Shown here one piece after another: positions 4,680 to 6,672 of a DNA stretch of 6,672 bases. The DNA is from Clostridiales bacterium. GTDB lineage: Bacteria; Bacillota; Clostridia; Christensenellales; CAG-138. The notes under the pieces are model-generated. The model worked only from the letters and a program-made list of their open reading frames with translations. It was not told where the DNA came from and did not search any database. Position 1 is the stretch's first letter. Every line of letters begins with the position of its first letter. Made by a program: the position numbers and the translations under genes. The stretch is taken from contig WRCT01000100.1 in the NCBI GenBank assembly GCA_009783775.1, positions 1 to 6,672 of the forward strand. Direction: 5' to 3'.

Positions 4680-5113
4680 AAATCAGATTATTGGGGGAGC
4701 GGCTTCAAATCGTAAGGCTCCCTGTTGGAGCGAGCATTCCGCCGGAGGTTTGGAGCGGGGAGCTTTGCTGTGTGACGCAAACGCCGGACGAGCTTTCGCT
4801 TGTGGTAGCGGAGGCGGTGTGGGACTGGTGTCAGGGGGACGGTTCCCCTGACACTGCGGTGTCAGAGCGAACCGTCCCCGCTGACACCCCCGCTGACACC
4901 TTCATCGAAAAAGGCTGGCGCGCGTTTCAAATTGTGGGCCAGCTGGATTTTGGTTTGGTCGGCGTAATCGCCCGCGTCAGCGCGCTGCTGGCGGCGCAAG
5001 ACATTCCCATCTTCGTCGTCTCCACCTACAATACGGACTATATTCTGATCAAAGAAAACAATGTGCCCAAGGCTGTGGACGCCTTGCGGTCCTGCTATAC
5101 CGTGTCACAATAA
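4676..5113 (+). CDS. ACT-domain protein (ACT_7/CASTOR-like)
   Basis: 145 residues from TTG 4676. The N-terminal part (RLLGERLQIVRLPVGASIPPEVWSG in two pieces, 4-28) and the SGELCCVTQTPDELSLV strand-helix region (27-43) form the first half. After the linker, GWRAFQIVGQLDFGLVGVIA (80-99), IPIFVVSTYNTDYILIKE (110-127) and PKAVDALRS (131-139) form the second ACT-type half. This two-part layout is typical of small clostridial ACT_7 proteins, which resemble the amino-acid-binding domains of aspartate kinase and CASTOR; an amino acid ligand is plausible but not shown. Residues about 51-75 (GDGSPDT, RTVPADTPADT) come from an in-frame palindromic repeat and lie in the linker between the halves. The gene has its own promoter, and the acyltransferase begins 22 bp after its stop. 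The open frame extends upstream to 4415, but that part lies before the promoter and opposite another gene. Confidence 0.85.
   Translation: MEIRLLGERLQIVRLPVGASIPPEVWSGELCCVTQTPDELSLVVAEAVWDWCQGDGSPDTAVSERTVPADTPADTFIEKGWRAFQIVGQLDFGLVGVIARVSALLAAQDIPIFVVSTYNTDYILIKENNVPKAVDALRSCYTVSQ
4828..4900. repeat. In-frame GTGTCAG palindromic repeat inside the ACT gene
   Basis: GTGTCAGGGG (4828-4837) and CCCCTGACAC (4845-4854) form a perfect 10-bp stem. A second unit follows: GTGTCAG (4859-4865) with CTGACAC (4881-4887). GGGGACGGTTC (4835-4845) is also the exact reverse complement of GAACCGTCCCC (4869-4879), so alternative pairings exist. The end is a 12-bp tandem repeat, CCCCGCTGACAC at 4876-4887 and 4888-4899. 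The frame stays open through all of it. I associate this GTGTCAG...GGACGGTTC type with dispersed repeats in clostridial genomes. Confidence 0.75.
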
Positions 5114-5135
5114 TAAAAGATAGGAAAAGAAAGAA

Positions 5136-6377
5136 TTGATTGGAAACTATCCCCGCTTTGATATGAACCGCAAGCCCAACCGGCAATGGCATATTCTGCG
5201 GCCCATCACCTGGCTGGTCAGCCTGCCCAAGGCGCGCTCGCACCGCGCCAAAATCGACAAGTCCGGCCTGCCCGTGGGCTTAAAGCCGCCCTATTTCCTG
5301 CTGTGCAACCACAACTCGTTTATGGACTTTATGATCCTGACGCGCGCGATCTTCCCGCGCCGCGCGAATTATGTGGTCGCGATCGACGGGTATATCGGCA
5401 TGGAGGGTCTGCTGCGCGCGGTGGGCGGGATCTGTATCCGCAAGTTTACGCGCAGCGTCTCGCTTGTGAAAAATATGCTGCACGCCCGCAACAACGGCGA
5501 TATCGTCGCGCTGTTCCCCGAGGCGCGATACTCGCTCTGCGGCACCTCGGCCGTGCTGCCCGCGTCGCTGGGTAAGATGGTGCGTTTGATGAGCGTGCCG
5601 GTCGTGACCTATATCGCGCACGGACACCATGTCAACTCACCGTTCTGGCACGTCGGCAACCGCAAGGTACGCCCCATTGAGTCGGAGCTGAAACTGCTTT
5701 TTACGCAGGAGGAGACGCAGACCCTGCCCATCGACGAGATCAACGCGCGGCTGGAAGAGGCCTTTCGTTATGACGATTTTGCCTGGCAGAAGGAGCGCGG
5801 CGTGCGGATCGCCAACGAGGACCGCGCGGAGGGGCTGCACAAGGTCTTGTATCAGTGTCCGGCCTGTCGTGTCGAATATCGTATGAGTTCGAGCAAAAAC
5901 ACCCTGCGCTGTGAGGCCTGCGGAAAGGTTTGGGAGATGGACGAACTGGGTCAGCTTGCCGCCCAAACCGGCGAGACGGAGTTTTGCCATATCCCCGACT
6001 GGTACGAGTGGGAGCGGGTCAATGTGCGCGCAGAGGTGCGCGAGGGACGTTATGCATTCGAGGCCGAGGTGCGGATCGAGTCCCTGCCCAACGCGAAGGG
6101 TTTTATTGTCTTTCCCGAGCCCGGGCGGCTGCTGCACAACGGGGAGGGCTTTACGCTGTCCGGCGTCTGTCAGGGCGAGGCGTTTGTCCAGCATTGGCCC
6201 GTGGCCGCGCTGTATTCCTGCCATATTGAGTATGATTACAAAAAGCGCGGTGATTGCGTGGACTTAAATACGATTGATGACACCTTATATTTATTCCCGC
6301 AATGCGAAGCGTTTTCGGTCACCAAGATTGCGCTGGCGACCGAAGAACTGTACAATATGGAGATGGAGAAGGCGTGA
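5136..6377 (+). CDS. PlsC-type lysophospholipid acyltransferase with zinc ribbon and C-terminal beta-rich domain
   Basis: 413 residues. Residues about 50-190 are an acyltransferase domain of the LPLAT/PlsC superfamily: NHNSFMD (58-64) carries the catalytic H59-x4-D64, and FPEARYS (127-133) is the acceptor-binding block usually written FPEGTRS. The usual reaction is acylation of 1-acyl-glycerol-3-phosphate in phospholipid synthesis, but lysophosphatidate as acceptor is not proven here. Residues 241-262 form a four-cysteine zinc ribbon (CPAC...CEAC: C241, C244, C259, C262). About 290-405 is a beta-rich C-terminal domain that I cannot name. There is no clear membrane helix, so it probably sits peripherally at the membrane. 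The TTG start at 5136 has AGGAAA 8 nt upstream; ATG at 5163 is the alternative. It follows the ACT gene by 22 bp and shares its promoter. At 413 residues it is longer than a minimal PlsC (about 240) because of the two added domains. Confidence 0.92.
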   Translation: MIGNYPRFDMNRKPNRQWHILRPITWLVSLPKARSHRAKIDKSGLPVGLKPPYFLLCNHNSFMDFMILTRAIFPRRANYVVAIDGYIGMEGLLRAVGGICIRKFTRSVSLVKNMLHARNNGDIVALFPEARYSLCGTSAVLPASLGKMVRLMSVPVVTYIAHGHHVNSPFWHVGNRKVRPIESELKLLFTQEETQTLPIDEINARLEEAFRYDDFAWQKERGVRIANEDRAEGLHKVLYQCPACRVEYRMSSSKNTLRCEACGKVWEMDELGQLAAQTGETEFCHIPDWYEWERVNVRAEVREGRYAFEAEVRIESLPNAKGFIVFPEPGRLLHNGEGFTLSGVCQGEAFVQHWPVAALYSCHIEYDYKKRGDCVDLNTIDDTLYLFPQCEAFSVTKIALATEELYNMEMEKA

Positions 6378-6499
6378 ACGCGGAACCCCTGCCGCAAAGA
6401 AAGAATATTCGGTTGAAGTGTTGGGATTACGCCACGGCGGGGTGTTATTTTGTTATGATATGCGTGAAGGACAAACGGTGCCTTTTCGGTCATGTTAAT

Positions 6500-6542
6500 G
6501 TAGGGGCGGGGTCATCTGAGCAATATATCGTAGGGGCGGGGT
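6500..6542. repeat. Two GTAGGGGCGGGGT direct repeats
   Basis: The 13-mer GTAGGGGCGGGGT is found at 6500-6512 and 6530-6542, a 30-bp period. The spacer is A/T-rich (CAATATATC). The core GGGGCGGG is shared with the in-gene repeat at 1046-1102, so both probably belong to one dispersed family in this genome. Confidence 0.65.
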
Positions 6543-6558
6543 TTGTGTGAAAAAAGAA

Positions 6559-6599
6559 TAGGCAGGGAATAGGTAGATGCATACAAAATCCCAAGCCTA
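6559..6599. other. Imperfect hairpin near the right edge
   Basis: TAGGC (6559-6563) pairs with GCCTA (6595-6599), and GGG (6565-6567) pairs with CCC (6590-6592) across a small internal loop, enclosing the palindrome ATGCAT (6577-6582). Downstream bases (AGTAG at 6635-6639) could pair with CTACT at 6597-6601 as an alternative. This may be the 5' part of a structured RNA cut by the window, or chance. Confidence 0.25.
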
Positions 6600-6672
6600 C
6601 TGGACAGTAAGCGTAAAAAACTATGCGAGCTGCGAGTAGCCGAGGTGTGCAATAAAGAACTTGGAGCAGCCC

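Larger units (their letters stand above)
6378..6672. other. Non-coding stretch after the acyltransferase
   Basis: About 295 bp with no convincing gene on either strand. No intrinsic terminator is evident after the acyltransferase. An extended -10-like TGTTATGAT (6451-6459) lacks a -35. It holds two GTAGGGGCGGGGT repeats (6500-6542) and an imperfect hairpin (6559-6599). The minus strand is open from the right edge to about 6493 but has no family character and translates the repeats. The right window edge may cut a gene or RNA. Confidence 0.6.

Noticed and set aside
6493..6672. Minus-strand frame open from the right edge
   Set aside because: No start in view and no recognisable family, and the end translates the GTAGGGGCGGGGT repeats. 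Possible only as a fragment, so not called.

Overview
The window looks like chromosomal DNA from a fairly GC-rich member of the Clostridia (Oscillospirales-like). This rests on three things: AGGAGG-type ribosome binding sites with several TTG starts, a small DUF6774-like protein typical of Clostridia, and short dispersed repeats of kinds I associate with that group. The placement is inference from gene content and style, not from a marker gene.

Layout. Bases 1-491 hold no convincing gene. They contain copies of a CGTCATTG-type repeat, a small GC-rich hairpin, and a 95-nt element (273-367) closed by a perfect 13-bp inverted repeat. Next comes a two-gene operon. The first gene is an ECF-type sigma factor (492-953). 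One base later follows a 771-residue membrane protein (955-3270) with a short cytoplasmic anti-sigma-like tail, one membrane helix, about seven beta-propeller blades and a C-terminal BMP/PnrA-type ligand-binding domain. A bidirectional terminator (3324-3354), flanked by two mirrored heptamer arrays, separates it from a convergent SorC/DeoR-family sugar-responsive regulator (minus strand, 3388-4338). That regulator has a clear sigma-A promoter and an operator-like palindrome. Upstream of it on the same strand is a small DUF6774-like gene (4411-4587). A divergent sigma-A promoter (4616-4644) drives a plus-strand pair: an ACT-domain protein (start TTG 4676) and a PlsC-type acyltransferase with a zinc ribbon (5136-6377). 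Bases 6378-6672 are non-coding as far as I can tell and carry two GTAGGGGCGGGGT repeats and an imperfect hairpin.

How the genes may work together. The sigma factor and the membrane protein look like a one-pair surface signalling system: the extracellular propeller plus PnrA-like module would sense a small ligand (purine nucleosides are the best-known BMP ligands) and control the sigma factor across the membrane. This is the most novel item here. The SorC regulator may sense a phosphorylated sugar. A link to the nucleoside-like sensor next door is only a suggestion. The ACT protein and the acyltransferase appear co-transcribed, with no evident link to the sigma system.

A second theme is repeats. 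At least five different short repeat families sit in 6.7 kb. Two of them (GC-rich palindromes in the sensor gene, GTGTCAG palindromes in the ACT gene) lie in frame inside coding sequence, in linker-like positions. Heptamer arrays begin exactly at two stop codons, and another array supplies the ribosome binding site and start codon of the ACT gene.
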